Below are positions 1 to 8,316 of a stretch of 47,362 nt of DNA, piece after piece (positions within the stretch are counted from its first letter, which is position 1; each line of letters opens with the position of its first letter). The stretch covers positions 1 to 47,362 of the forward strand of contig CABUZK010000010.1 in assembly GCA_902496115.1 (NCBI GenBank). The letters run 5' to 3'. The notes beneath the pieces are model-generated. The model was not told the origin of the DNA. It did not search any database and saw only the letters and a program-made list of their open reading frames with translations. This DNA comes from an uncultured Collinsella sp. (GTDB lineage Bacteria > Actinomycetota > Coriobacteriia > Coriobacteriales > Coriobacteriaceae). A program made the position numbers and the translations under genes.

Positions 1-25
1 AGCCCCGAGGCCATGCCTCGAGGCT
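1..25 (-). terminator. hairpin downstream of tRNA-Ile
   Basis: An inverted repeat with arms AGCCCCGAGGC and GCCTCGAGGCT around CAT (one mismatch) lies just after the 3' end of the minus-strand tRNA-Ile. It is placed where a tRNA terminator belongs, but the window edge cuts off any T-run, so termination is inferred from position only. Confidence 0.4.
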
Positions 26-39
26 CTTCACAGTTTTGA

Positions 40-116
40 TGGTGGACCTGACAAGATTCGAACTTGTGACCTCCCGGTTATCAGCCGGACGCTCTAACCA
101 ACTGAGCTACAGGTCC
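40..116 (-). tRNA. tRNA-Ile (GAT anticodon)
   Basis: The minus strand folds into a complete 77-nt cloverleaf including an encoded CCA. The acceptor stem is GGACCTG/CAGGTCC with discriminator A. The D-arm has GCTC/GAGC, the anticodon arm is TCCGG-CTGATAA-CCGGG with anticodon GAT, the variable loop is AGGTC, and the T-arm is ACAAG-TTCGAAT-CTTGT. GAT reads AUC/AUU isoleucine codons. Confidence 0.96.
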
Positions 117-130
117 ATCGCGCAAGGGAT

Positions 131-160
131 ATATTAGACGAGTCGTTACGCGCGCGTCAA
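131..160 (-). promoter_or_regulatory. promoter of tRNA-Ile
   Basis: On the minus strand a -35 box TTGACG (plus 155-160) is followed after 18 bases by the -10 box TAATAT (plus 131-136), 15 bases upstream of the tRNA 5' end. Spacing and position fit a sigma-70-type stable-RNA promoter. Confidence 0.65.
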
Positions 161-350
161 CAACTTTTTTGGAAATCTTTGGGAGGGGTGGTCGCTGGGC
201 TGGCGAGATAGTGTTGGTTTGCTGCTCGGGCAGTCCTGCGCAAGACGAAGGCCACATTAAGTGGCCTTCTTTGCGTGCGGAACTCGCGACAAACCAACAC
301 TATCTCGCCAGCCCAGCGACCATGGGGTCCCAAGGTTTTCAAAAAAGCGG
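161..350. repeat. 190-bp near-palindromic intergenic element
   Basis: Two 30-bp arms (191-220 and 291-320) are perfect inverted copies. Their outward extensions (161-190 and 321-350) match at about 19-20 of 30 positions, including a CTTTTTTG block. The 70-bp centre contains a perfect 9-bp hairpin GAAGGCCAC/GTGGCCTTC (247-269) with TTT after it. Both strands show short open frames that mirror each other, which is a consequence of the palindrome rather than evidence of coding. The element fills the space between the tRNA-Ile promoter and the gyrA terminator, and its outer right edge provides the T-run of that terminator. Size and symmetry resemble a MITE or a mobile hairpin repeat, but no target-site duplication is evident. 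Confidence 0.75.
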
Positions 351-374
351 TCGGCGCGCAGGTGCGCCGACCGC
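341..374 (-). terminator. gyrA terminator
   Basis: On the minus strand an 11-bp perfect stem GCGGTCGGCGC/GCGCCGACCGC (347-374) is followed directly by six T residues (341-346), about 40 bases after the gyrA stop. This is a textbook intrinsic terminator. Confidence 0.85.
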
Positions 375-413
375 CGATATATGGGGTCTGATTTTTCTAC
401 CAGCTAGGGCCTC

Positions 414-3161
414 TTACTCGTCTAGGAGATCTTCTGGCATGTCGTTGCCGTCGCCTAGGTCGACTGGGGCCTCTTCGGTGTCGGCTGCGGCCTCGTCCTC
501 GGCGCCTTCGCCTTCGGGCTTTTCCTTGGCTGCCGTCATGCGGGCGACAGCGCATACGCGGTCGTTGTCGTCGACGGTCATCATCTTGACGCCCTGGGTG
601 GCTCGGCCGGTCTGGCTAATCTCATCGGTCTTGACGCGAATGACCGTCGCGCCTTCCGTCACGATGAACAGCTCGTGCTGCGGACCCACCGTCTTCATGG
701 CCGCGAGGTTTCCCTTACGCTCGGTCATCTGGATGGTGTAGACGCCCTGACCGCCGCGGTTCTGCTCCGGATAGTCCGCGACCGGCGTGCGCTTGCCGTA
801 GCCGCGCTCGGTGATGACAAACAGGTCGCCGTTGCCGTTGGTAACCTCCATACCCAAAACGCTCACGCCGTCCTTCATGCTAATACCGCGAACGCCGCTG
901 GTGTCGCGGCCGGTGGCGCGCACCTGGTCCTCGGGGAACATGATCGCCTTGCCCGCAGTGGTGGCCAGGATAATCTTGTCGCCCTCGCGCACACGGCGCA
1001 CGGCGAGCAGCGCGTCGTCGTCTCTCAGATTGATGGCGATCAGGCCATCACGGCGGCTGCGGTCGTAAGCGCTCATCACGGTCTTCTTGACCATGCCGCT
1101 CTTGGTGGCAAACATCAGGTACTCGTCGGCGGGGAACTCGCGGCAGCTGATGACGCTCGCGATCTTCTCGCCTTCCTCAAAGGGCAGCAGGTTGACGATC
1201 GCGGTGCCGCGCGCCTGGCGCGTACCCACCGGCAGCTCGTGCACCTTCAGGCGGTAGACCTTGCCCTTGCTCGAGAAGAACAGCACGTACTCGTGCGTGG
1301 ATGCGATAAACATCTCGTCGATGACGTCGTCCTCTTTAAGGTTGACGCCCGACACGCCCTTGCCGCCGCGCTTCTGGGCGCGGTAGGCAGCCACCGGGAT
1401 GCGCTTCACGTAGCCGGTGTGGGTGATGGTCACGACCATGTCCTCGTCGGCGATGAGGTCCTCGACATCCAGATCCTTTTCGACATGGCTGATCTCGGTG
1501 CGGCGTTTGTCGCCGAACTTTTTCGAAATCTCACGCATCTCCTCCTTGATGACGCCCAGGATCTTCTCCTCATGCGCCAGCAGGTCCTCGTAGTAGGCAA
1601 TGGCGCGGCGCAGACCGTCCAGCTCTTCCTGGATCTTGTCGCGCTCCAGGCCAGTCAGGCGGCGCAGCTTCATCTCGAGGATGGCCGTGGTCTGCTCGGG
1701 CGTAAAGCCAAAGCGCTCGATCAGGCGGCCGCTTGCCTCGGAGTCGGTCTGCGAGGAACGGATAATGCTGATGACCTCGTCGATATGGTCGAGAGCCATC
1801 AAGTAGCCCTCGAGGATATGGGCACGCGCCTGGGCCTTCTTAAGGTCAAAGCGAGTGCGGCGGGTAACGACGTCGACCTGGTGGTCGATGTAGTGCTGCA
1901 GCATCTCGCGCAGGCTCAGGCATTTGGGAACGCCATTGACGAGCGCCAAGTTGTTGGCGCCAAAAGTCGTCTGCAGCGAGGTGTACTTATACAGGTTGTT
2001 GAGCACGACCTGCGGAATGACGCCCTTCTTGAGCTCGATGACCAGACGGATGCCCTTTTGGTTGGACTCGTCGCGCATGTCCGAGATGCCCTCGATGCGC
2101 TTGTCGTTCACGAGCTGGGCGATCTTCTCCTGCAGGGTGCCCTTGTTGACCATGTAAGGGATCTCGGTAAAGACCAGGCGGCTGCGACCGGTCTTGGTGG
2201 ATTCCACGTGAGCCTTGGCACGCACGGTAATGGAGCCGCGACCGGTCTCGTAGCTCTGCCTAATGCCGGCGCTGCCCATGATGATGGCGCCGGTGGGGAA
2301 GTCCGGACCGGGCATGATCTGCATAAGCTCGTCGACGGTGGCGTCGGGATTGTCGATCAGGTAGCAGGTGGCCTCGATCGCCTCGGTGAGGTTATGCGGG
2401 GCGATATTGGTGGCCATGCCGACGGCGATGCCCTGACTACCGTTGACCAGCAGGTTGGGAAAGCGCGCGGGCAGCGCCACGGGCTCGGCGAGCGACTCGT
2501 CGTAGTTGGGCTGCCAGTCGACGGTATCCTTTTGCAGGTCGCGCAGCAGCTCCATGGCAGGCTTTGCCAGGCGGCTCTCGGTATAACGCATGGCCGCCGC
2601 GCCGTCGCCATCGATGTTGCCGAAGTTGCCGTGGCCATCGATGAGCGGTGTGCGCATGGAGAACCACTGCGCCAGACGAACCATGGCCTCGTAAACCGCG
2701 AAGTCACCGTGCGGATGGTACTTGCCGATAACTTCGCCGACCGTCCAGGCCGACTTCTTATGCGGGCGGTTGGGGTAGATGCCGCTCTCGTTCATGGCGT
2801 ACAGGATGCGGCGGTGCACCGGCTTTAGGCCGTCGCGCACGTCCGGCAGGGCGCGCGCCGTGATGACCGACATCGAGTACTCGATGAACGACTGCTTCAT
2901 CTCGCGGCCGAACTCCGAAATCTGGAGCTGACCGCCGTTGATATCCTCGCCGGCCGAGGCGCCACGATCGACCGCACCGAAGCTCTCCTCGAGCTCGGCG
3001 TCGTCATCCTCATCCTCTTCATCCTCGGCGTCGGGGTTATAGGAATCCGGATCGCCGTCCTCGCCCTGCTCAGCGCGGGCGAGCAGGCGCTTCAGATCAT
3101 CGGGCATGCCGGCGTCGCCGGCCTCGTCCATACCCTCGTTGTTGTTGATATCGTCTGCCAC
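414..3161 (-). CDS. gyrA: DNA gyrase subunit A
   Basis: This is the breakage-reunion subunit of DNA gyrase (A2B2), which introduces negative supercoils in the cytoplasm. The 915-residue product has an unusual acidic N-terminal extension of about 80 residues rich in D and E, then the GyrA core (YSMSVITARALPDVRDGL), the QRDR (KYHPHGDFAVYEAMV), the catalytic tyrosine in AMRYTESRL and the C-terminal GyrA-box QKRGGKG inside the beta-pinwheel. An AGGAGG ribosome site precedes ATG 3161. gyrB ends 11 bases upstream, so the two are cotranscribed. Residue 154 (codon 2700-2702, TTC), the equivalent of E. coli Ser83, is Phe, a substitution known from quinolone-resistant gyrases. The Glu at the Asp87 position is normal in many species. 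Identification is certain; the phenotype is inferred. Confidence 0.98.
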   Translation of the reverse strand: MADDINNNEGMDEAGDAGMPDDLKRLLARAEQGEDGDPDSYNPDAEDEEDEDDDAELEESFGAVDRGASAGEDINGGQLQISEFGREMKQSFIEYSMSVITARALPDVRDGLKPVHRRILYAMNESGIYPNRPHKKSAWTVGEVIGKYHPHGDFAVYEAMVRLAQWFSMRTPLIDGHGNFGNIDGDGAAAMRYTESRLAKPAMELLRDLQKDTVDWQPNYDESLAEPVALPARFPNLLVNGSQGIAVGMATNIAPHNLTEAIEATCYLIDNPDATVDELMQIMPGPDFPTGAIIMGSAGIRQSYETGRGSITVRAKAHVESTKTGRSRLVFTEIPYMVNKGTLQEKIAQLVNDKRIEGISDMRDESNQKGIRLVIELKKGVIPQVVLNNLYKYTSLQTTFGANNLALVNGVPKCLSLREMLQHYIDHQVDVVTRRTRFDLKKAQARAHILEGYLMALDHIDEVISIIRSSQTDSEASGRLIERFGFTPEQTTAILEMKLRRLTGLERDKIQEELDGLRRAIAYYEDLLAHEEKILGVIKEEMREISKKFGDKRRTEISHVEKDLDVEDLIADEDMVVTITHTGYVKRIPVAAYRAQKRGGKGVSGVNLKEDDVIDEMFIASTHEYVLFFSSKGKVYRLKVHELPVGTRQARGTAIVNLLPFEEGEKIASVISCREFPADEYLMFATKSGMVKKTVMSAYDRSRRDGLIAINLRDDDALLAVRRVREGDKIILATTAGKAIMFPEDQVRATGRDTSGVRGISMKDGVSVLGMEVTNGNGDLFVITERGYGKRTPVADYPEQNRGGQGVYTIQMTERKGNLAAMKTVGPQHELFIVTEGATVIRVKTDEISQTGRATQGVKMMTVDDNDRVCAVARMTAAKEKPEGEGAEDEAAADTEEAPVDLGDGNDMPEDLLDE

Positions 3162-3172
3162 GTTACCTCCTC

Positions 3173-5203
3173 TTAAGCGTCAAGGAATCGTGCATCATGC
3201 GCATGCTTTTCAATGTACTCACGGCGATAGCCGACCTCGGAACCCATGAGCTCGCGCACGGCGCGGTCCGCCACCACGGCGTCCTCGATCGACACGCGCT
3301 GCAGGATACGGGTCTTGGGGTCCATCGTCGTCGAGGCAAGCTGCTTGGGGTCCATCTCGCCCAGGCCCTTGTAGCGCTGAACGGTATAGCCCTTGCGCTT
3401 CTTGGTGATCTTGCCGTCCTTGGCCTTGCCGTCCTCGTCGTTGTCGTCGGGGTTCAGGCCCAAGCTCTGAATGGTGTCGCGCAGAATCTCGTCTTCGGGC
3501 TGGCGGCCGTTGGGATACACGTAATGGATCTTGTTGCGTACCTTAATGCCAAAGATGGGCGGGCAGGCAACATAGACATAGCCGGCATCGATCAGCGGGC
3601 GCATGTACTTGTAGAAGAACGTCAGCAGCAGGATGCGGATATGCGCACCGTCAACGTCTGCATCGGTCATGATGATGATCTTGTGGTAGCGCGCCTTGCT
3701 GATATCGAAGTCGCCACCGTCGCCGGCGCTCGTCGTGACGCCGCAGCCGATCGCGGTGATCAGGGATTGGATGGTGTCGCTCGAGAACGCGCGGTGGTCA
3801 CCCACGCGCTCGACGTTCAAAATCTTGCCGCGCAGGGGCAGAATCGCCTGGATGTCTCGGCGACGGCCGTCCTTGGCCGAGCCGCCTGCCGAGTCGCCCT
3901 CTACGATAAAGAGCTCGGTCAGCTCGGCATCGCGCACCGAGCAGTCGGCGAGCTTGCCGGGCAGCGACGCCGTCTCGAGCAGACTTTTGCGACGGGTCGC
4001 CTCGCGCGCCTTGCGGGCGGCGTTGCGGGCCTTGCAGGCCTGCTGGGCCTTCTTGACGATCTCGCGGGCGGGCTTGGGGTGCTCCTCCAGATAATCGGTC
4101 AGTCCATCGGTCACGATCTTGAGCGTGAGCGCGCGCATGTAGGAGCTGCCGAGCTTGGCCTTGGTCTGGCCCTCAAACTGCGGATCGGGCAGTTTAACCG
4201 AAATGACGGCCGAAAGGCCCTCGCGCACGTCGTCACCGCTCAGGTTGGCGTCCTTCTCCTTGAGCAGGTTCTGCTTGCGGGCGTAATCGTTAATCACGCG
4301 GGTGAGAGCGGTGCGGAAACCCTCGAGATGCATGCCGCCCTCGGGGGTGTAGATGTCGTTGGCAAACGACATGACGTTCTCGCCGTAGCCGGCATTCCAC
4401 TGCAGGGACACCTCGACCTCGCCCATCTTGGTCACGGGCGCATCCGGATCCGACTTGCCCTCGATATAGATGGGCTCCTTGAAGGCCTCGGGAACGTCTT
4501 TGCCGTCGTTGAGGAACTTGACGAAGTCGATGATGCCACCCTCGTAGCAGAACTCCTCCACGTGGGGAGTCGCCTCGCGCTCGTCGGTCAGCACAATCTT
4601 TAGATTCTTATTGAGGAACGCCGTCTCCTGCAGACGGTTGTGCAGCGTATCGAAATCGTAGACACAGGTCTCGAAAATCTCGTCGTCGGGCCAGAAGCTG
4701 ACGGTGGTGCCCGTCGAATCCGAGGTGCCCACGACCTCCATCTTCTTGACGGTCTTGCCGCGCGAGAACTCCATCTCGTAGACGCTGCCATCACGGCGCA
4801 CCTGCACGACCACGCGCTTGGACAGCGCGTTGACGACGGAGATGCCCACGCCGTGCAGTCCGCCCGAGACCTTGTAGGCCGAGTTATCGAACTTACCGCC
4901 GGCGTGCAGGATCGTCATAACGACCTCGAGCGTCGGGATCTTTTTGATGGGATGCTCGTCGACGGGGATGCCTCGCCCGTTGTCGACGACCGTGATGGAG
5001 TTGTCGGCGTGGACCGTCACGTGAATCTCGGTGCAGAAACCGGCCATGGCCTCGTCAACGGAGTTGTCAACGATCTCCCACACCAGGTGATGCAGGCCGC
5101 TGGCGCTCGTCGAGCCGATATACATGCCCGGGCGCTTACGAACGGCCTCAAGACCTTCGAGAATCTTAATCTCGCCGCCATCGTAATCGTTTTCGTTTGC
5201 CAC
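3173..5203 (-). CDS. gyrB: DNA gyrase subunit B
   Basis: This is the ATPase and Toprim subunit of gyrase, 676 residues. The N-terminal GHKL ATPase domain shows EIVDNSVDEAMAG, the DNGRGIPVD motif and GGLHGVGISVVNALS. The Toprim domain shows ELFIVEGDSAGGSAK and DADVDGAHIR, followed by the GyrB C-terminal QRYKGLGEM motif. An acidic/lysine-rich insertion (DDNDEDGKAKDGK) lies just before that motif. Translation starts at GTG 5203 after GAAGGAGG. A strong terminator separates it from the DUF721 gene upstream, so gyrB-gyrA probably has its own promoter in the interval above 5203, although I could not pick out a convincing one. Confidence 0.98.
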   Translation of the reverse strand: MANENDYDGGEIKILEGLEAVRKRPGMYIGSTSASGLHHLVWEIVDNSVDEAMAGFCTEIHVTVHADNSITVVDNGRGIPVDEHPIKKIPTLEVVMTILHAGGKFDNSAYKVSGGLHGVGISVVNALSKRVVVQVRRDGSVYEMEFSRGKTVKKMEVVGTSDSTGTTVSFWPDDEIFETCVYDFDTLHNRLQETAFLNKNLKIVLTDEREATPHVEEFCYEGGIIDFVKFLNDGKDVPEAFKEPIYIEGKSDPDAPVTKMGEVEVSLQWNAGYGENVMSFANDIYTPEGGMHLEGFRTALTRVINDYARKQNLLKEKDANLSGDDVREGLSAVISVKLPDPQFEGQTKAKLGSSYMRALTLKIVTDGLTDYLEEHPKPAREIVKKAQQACKARNAARKAREATRRKSLLETASLPGKLADCSVRDAELTELFIVEGDSAGGSAKDGRRRDIQAILPLRGKILNVERVGDHRAFSSDTIQSLITAIGCGVTTSAGDGGDFDISKARYHKIIIMTDADVDGAHIRILLLTFFYKYMRPLIDAGYVYVACPPIFGIKVRNKIHYVYPNGRQPEDEILRDTIQSLGLNPDDNDEDGKAKDGKITKKRKGYTVQRYKGLGEMDPKQLASTTMDPKTRILQRVSIEDAVVADRAVRELMGSEVGYRREYIEKHAHDARFLDA

Positions 5204-5253
5204 ACGTCCTCCTTCAGCTAAGAAAATGTGTACAGCCTTACTAGTTTATCGTA

Positions 5254-5283
5254 AAAAAATACCCTCGGGAGCGAGGGTATTTG
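5254..5283 (-). terminator. terminator after the DUF721 gene
   Basis: On the minus strand AAATACCCTCG-CTCC-CGAGGGTATTT forms a perfect stem that runs into seven T residues (plus 5254-5260). It closes the dnaA-dnaN-recF-DUF721 transcript before gyrB. Confidence 0.85.
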
Positions 5284-5308
5284 GCTCTACAAGGCCACCA
5301 GATGCGAT

Positions 5309-5872
5309 TTAAGGCTCTTTCTTGCTTTGCACGCCCTTGGCCCACTCGGCACTGGCTCTCATGGCATTCTCGAGGGCCTCGCGCAGTTTTTGGTCTTCGA
5401 TGGGCGCCACTTGGCGCTCGATCTCGCCGCGTTCGGCTTCGCTTAGATCGGCGTGCGGAACCGGCGGTCGCTCGGTCACGGCCGGGCGCAGGCGCTCCTT
5501 GGCAGCCGGCGGCGTGTGACCGAGCGCGGTCGTTTTGAACACCAGGCCGTCCACATGCGCGCCGGCCCGCTCCATGCGCGCCCGGATGATCTCGCGCAGC
5601 AGCGTCATCTCCTGCGTCCACGAGGGCGAATCGAGATACACCAGCAGCTCATTGGACTCGGGCAGGTAGCGTAGGCCCGTCACGTGGCGTCCCTCGCGCG
5701 TGCCCGAGCACACCGCATTCCAGGCACGATAGACCGCGCGCGACTCCTCGGCAGCCTCCATTTGCGCGCGGCGCTCAGGTGTCGCGGCCGCCAGGATGCG
5801 CTGACGCTCGGCATCCAAAAAGCCGCCAAAGGCAACCGTTCCGTTCTCGCGCTCGTAATTAGCACGCCTCAC
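5309..5872 (-). CDS. DUF721/DciA-like protein
   Basis: The 187-residue product has the DUF721 fold region near residues 65-115 (GLRYLPESNELLVYLDSPSWTQEM), where a short beta-rich domain is followed by an Arg-rich, disordered tail. In other bacteria DciA of this superfamily helps load the replicative helicase DnaB, and actinobacteria keep the gene directly after recF, as here. The start is GTG 5872, overlapping the recF 3' end by 14 nt, which implies translational coupling. Function in this lineage is inferred from family and context. Confidence 0.8.
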   Translation of the reverse strand: MRRANYERENGTVAFGGFLDAERQRILAAATPERRAQMEAAEESRAVYRAWNAVCSGTREGRHVTGLRYLPESNELLVYLDSPSWTQEMTLLREIIRARMERAGAHVDGLVFKTTALGHTPPAAKERLRPAVTERPPVPHADLSEAERGEIERQVAPIEDQKLREALENAMRASAEWAKGVQSKKEP

Positions 5873-6965
5873 CCATGCTCACCACCTTGGCTCGTTCAAG
5901 CAGGTCATCAGTAAAGTACCCCAAGTTGGTGGTGGTTATGACCGTCTGGATGTCATCACCGATCAGCTGCAGAAAAGCGCCTCGACGCCCGGCATCGAGC
6001 TCGCTCATCACGTCGTCCAAAAGCAGCAGTGGCGCGGTGCCCAGGATATCGCGCGCCACGGCCACTTCTGCCACCTTCCAGGCAAGCACCAGCGTTCGCT
6101 GCTGCCCTTGGCTGGCAAACGAACGGGCAGATCGACCCGCAACGGTAAACTCAATCTCGTCGCGATGCGGACCCACAAGCGTCACGCCGCGGCGCATCTC
6201 CTCATCGGCACGCTCATCGAGGGCCGCGAGCATATGCTCGTACGCCCAGCCCTTAAGTTCCTCGCGCCCCTCGGTTTGAGGCAAATCCCCCAGTGTGGAC
6301 ACATAGGACACGCCTGCGTCCTCACCGGACGCCACCTGCCCATACGCGGCGCGCACATGGCCTGCCAGTCGGTCGAGCAGGGCCAAACGATGCACGAGCA
6401 GGGCGGACCCGGCGCGAGCGATGGAGTCATTCCATGCGCCGAGCATCTCGCGGCAGCACCAGGACTCCTTGAGCAGGGCGTTGCGCTGCGTCACGCAACG
6501 CCCGTAGGTGCTCGCCAGGTCGGCGTAACGGGCGCTCAGTTGCACGCCAAAGTCGTCGAGGGCGGCCCGACGCACGCTGGCACCGCGTTTGACCATATCC
6601 AGATGATCGGGGCAAAAAAGCACGCTCGGCAAAACCCCGCGCACGCCGGCGGCCGAACATCTCTTGCCGTTACGGCTAAACGAGCGCTTGCCGTCCTCAA
6701 CGCCCAGCCCCATATCGAGCACGCGGCCATCGCCCTCGAGTCTCAACTCGAGCCTGCACGAGCCCGTGCCGTCGTGCACGAGCTCGGTAGCGGTGGGATG
6801 CCTAAACGAGGCGCCGCTCGTCAAAAGCTGCAGCGCCTCTATTAGGTTGGTCTTTCCCGCCGCGTTGGGTCCCGCAAGCACCGTCACGCCTTCGTCCAGG
6901 TCAAGACGGTAGCTATCGAAACTGCGGTAGCGCGCGACGGAAAGGTTGCGGGCAAACATGGTCAT
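5859..6965 (-). CDS. recF: DNA replication and repair protein RecF
   Basis: RecF is an SMC-like ABC ATPase that promotes RecA loading at gapped DNA through the RecFOR pathway. The 368-residue protein has Walker A GPNAAGKTN near residue 33, the ABC signature SQGQQRT near residue 285, and Walker B LLLLDDVMSELD near residue 315. The stop-to-start gap from dnaN is 9 nt. A second ATG two codons downstream (6959) could also be used. Order dnaN-recF-DUF721 is the classical actinobacterial arrangement. Confidence 0.96.
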   Translation of the reverse strand: MTMFARNLSVARYRSFDSYRLDLDEGVTVLAGPNAAGKTNLIEALQLLTSGASFRHPTATELVHDGTGSCRLELRLEGDGRVLDMGLGVEDGKRSFSRNGKRCSAAGVRGVLPSVLFCPDHLDMVKRGASVRRAALDDFGVQLSARYADLASTYGRCVTQRNALLKESWCCREMLGAWNDSIARAGSALLVHRLALLDRLAGHVRAAYGQVASGEDAGVSYVSTLGDLPQTEGREELKGWAYEHMLAALDERADEEMRRGVTLVGPHRDEIEFTVAGRSARSFASQGQQRTLVLAWKVAEVAVARDILGTAPLLLLDDVMSELDAGRRGAFLQLIGDDIQTVITTTNLGYFTDDLLERAKVVSMGEAC

Positions 6966-6974
6966 GGCGCAGCG

Positions 6975-8078
6975 CTAGATGCGAACCGGCATGACCAGGT
7001 ACAGATAGTTGATCTTGTCGTAGGACTTAAAGATACCCGCCTGCGAGTAGCTCTTGAGCTCCAGCGTGATCTCCTTCTCCTTGGATAGGGCATTGAGGCA
7101 GCCAAAGATGTAGTGGTAGTTAAAGGCGATGGTGCCCGACTCGCCCTCGGCCTCGACATCGATTGTCTCCTGCGCCAGATCCTGGTCATTGGAGATGGAG
7201 GACAGGCCCATCTGACCGTTCTCGACATCAATCTCGAACTTGACGGCGGGGTTCGCGCTCGCGATGACCGCCACGCGCTTGAGGGCGGCATTAAAAGCCG
7301 CCACGTCGATCTTGACGCTCGTCACGCACGAATCGGGGATGAGTTGCTTGTAGTTGGGGTATACGCCCTCGATACGACGCGACACGTAGGTGGTGTTGCC
7401 GGCCTCAAAGACAACCTGGGTGTCGGTGGCGCCGATCATGATGGTCGCCTGGCTGGCCATGATGCTCAGGGCGTCGTTGAAGGCGTCGGCCGGAACGTTG
7501 AGCTCAAAGGATCCCTCGAGCGTCGAGGTCTCGACCTGGGTGTCGCATACGGCCAGGCGGAAGGAGTCGGTTGCCACCAGGCGCACGGTGTTGTTCTCGA
7601 CCTTCATGTGCACGCCTCCCAGAATGGGGCGGGCCTTATCGGTCGAAGTGACGCGCCATACGCGACCGACCATCTCGGACAGGATGTCGGTCGGGAGCTC
7701 CACCGCGCTCTCGATGGCATAGGCAGGGAACTCGGGGAAATCGTTGGCGTCGAGCGTGTTGAGGCGGAAGGAACTCTTCTCGCATCCAATCAGCACCTGA
7801 CGCTCCGAGAGCTCAAAGGTAACCGGAGCGTCGGGAAGGGTCTTCGTAATGTTCGAGAGCATCTTGCAGGGAATCACCATCTCGCCCTCTTCTTCGACAT
7901 GCGCGGCAATGCGATGACGAATCGAGATGGTGTAGTTAGAGGTTTGGAATTCCAAGATGCCGTCCTGCGCCTTAACGAGCACGCCCGATAGGATGGGAAG
8001 GGTAGATGCCGAAGCGACGCCTTTCATAACGACGCCAATGGCTTGCGTGAGCGAGCTTTGGCTGACGGTAAACTTCAT
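6975..8078 (-). CDS. dnaN: DNA polymerase III beta sliding clamp
   Basis: This is the 367-residue sliding clamp that tethers the replicative polymerase. It begins MKFTVSQSSLTQAIGVV and ends in the clamp C-terminus YLYLVMPVRI. The three clamp subdomains fill the length normally. An AAAGG ribosome site precedes ATG 8078. It follows dnaA across a 238-bp gap that carries DnaA-box-like sequences, so it may be under DnaA control. Confidence 0.98.
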   Translation of the reverse strand: MKFTVSQSSLTQAIGVVMKGVASASTLPILSGVLVKAQDGILEFQTSNYTISIRHRIAAHVEEEGEMVIPCKMLSNITKTLPDAPVTFELSERQVLIGCEKSSFRLNTLDANDFPEFPAYAIESAVELPTDILSEMVGRVWRVTSTDKARPILGGVHMKVENNTVRLVATDSFRLAVCDTQVETSTLEGSFELNVPADAFNDALSIMASQATIMIGATDTQVVFEAGNTTYVSRRIEGVYPNYKQLIPDSCVTSVKIDVAAFNAALKRVAVIASANPAVKFEIDVENGQMGLSSISNDQDLAQETIDVEAEGESGTIAFNYHYIFGCLNALSKEKEITLELKSYSQAGIFKSYDKINYLYLVMPVRI

Positions 8079-8316
8079 CTTTTAATACCTTTCTATAGAT
8101 ATAAATATCTTAATAATAGTAATAGCACTGACGAAACTGTTGATTACTCCCAAAAGCGCTGGTCAACCCCAAAAAGAGAATCGACAGCACCCTGTGCGCA
8201 ACCGACCGTGTTTTCCACGTTCAAAACCTGCGGAAAACTTTTCATCGCCTTGTGGCGAGTTTTAGACATGTTATGCCCGGCGTTTCGACAAGTTTTCAAC
8301 AGGTGTCTCTATTTCC
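8079..8316. other. dnaA-dnaN intergenic region with DnaA-box-like sites
   Basis: This noncoding gap contains TTTTCCACG (8211-8219), one mismatch from the DnaA-box variant TTTTCCACA. It also has CCTGCGGAAAACT (8227-8239) and AGTTTTCAACAGG (8291-8303). The last is the exact reverse complement of a 13-mer found twice upstream of the dnaA operon. The segment next to dnaN (8082-8130) is very AT-rich. This fits the second half of a bipartite origin, or DnaA-controlled expression of dnaN. Confidence 0.65.

Noticed and set aside
169..741. Open frame crossing the palindromic element, and its minus-strand mirror at 157-342
   Set aside because: The two translations mirror each other because the DNA is palindromic; there is no ribosome site and the plus frame runs into gyrA antisense.
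675..2828. 717-codon frame opposite gyrA
   Set aside because: Low-complexity Ala/Val/Asp/His translation typical of the antisense of GC-rich genes; gyrA is certain on the other strand. The same applies to 3197-4603 opposite gyrB and 24315-27089 opposite the M28-like gene.
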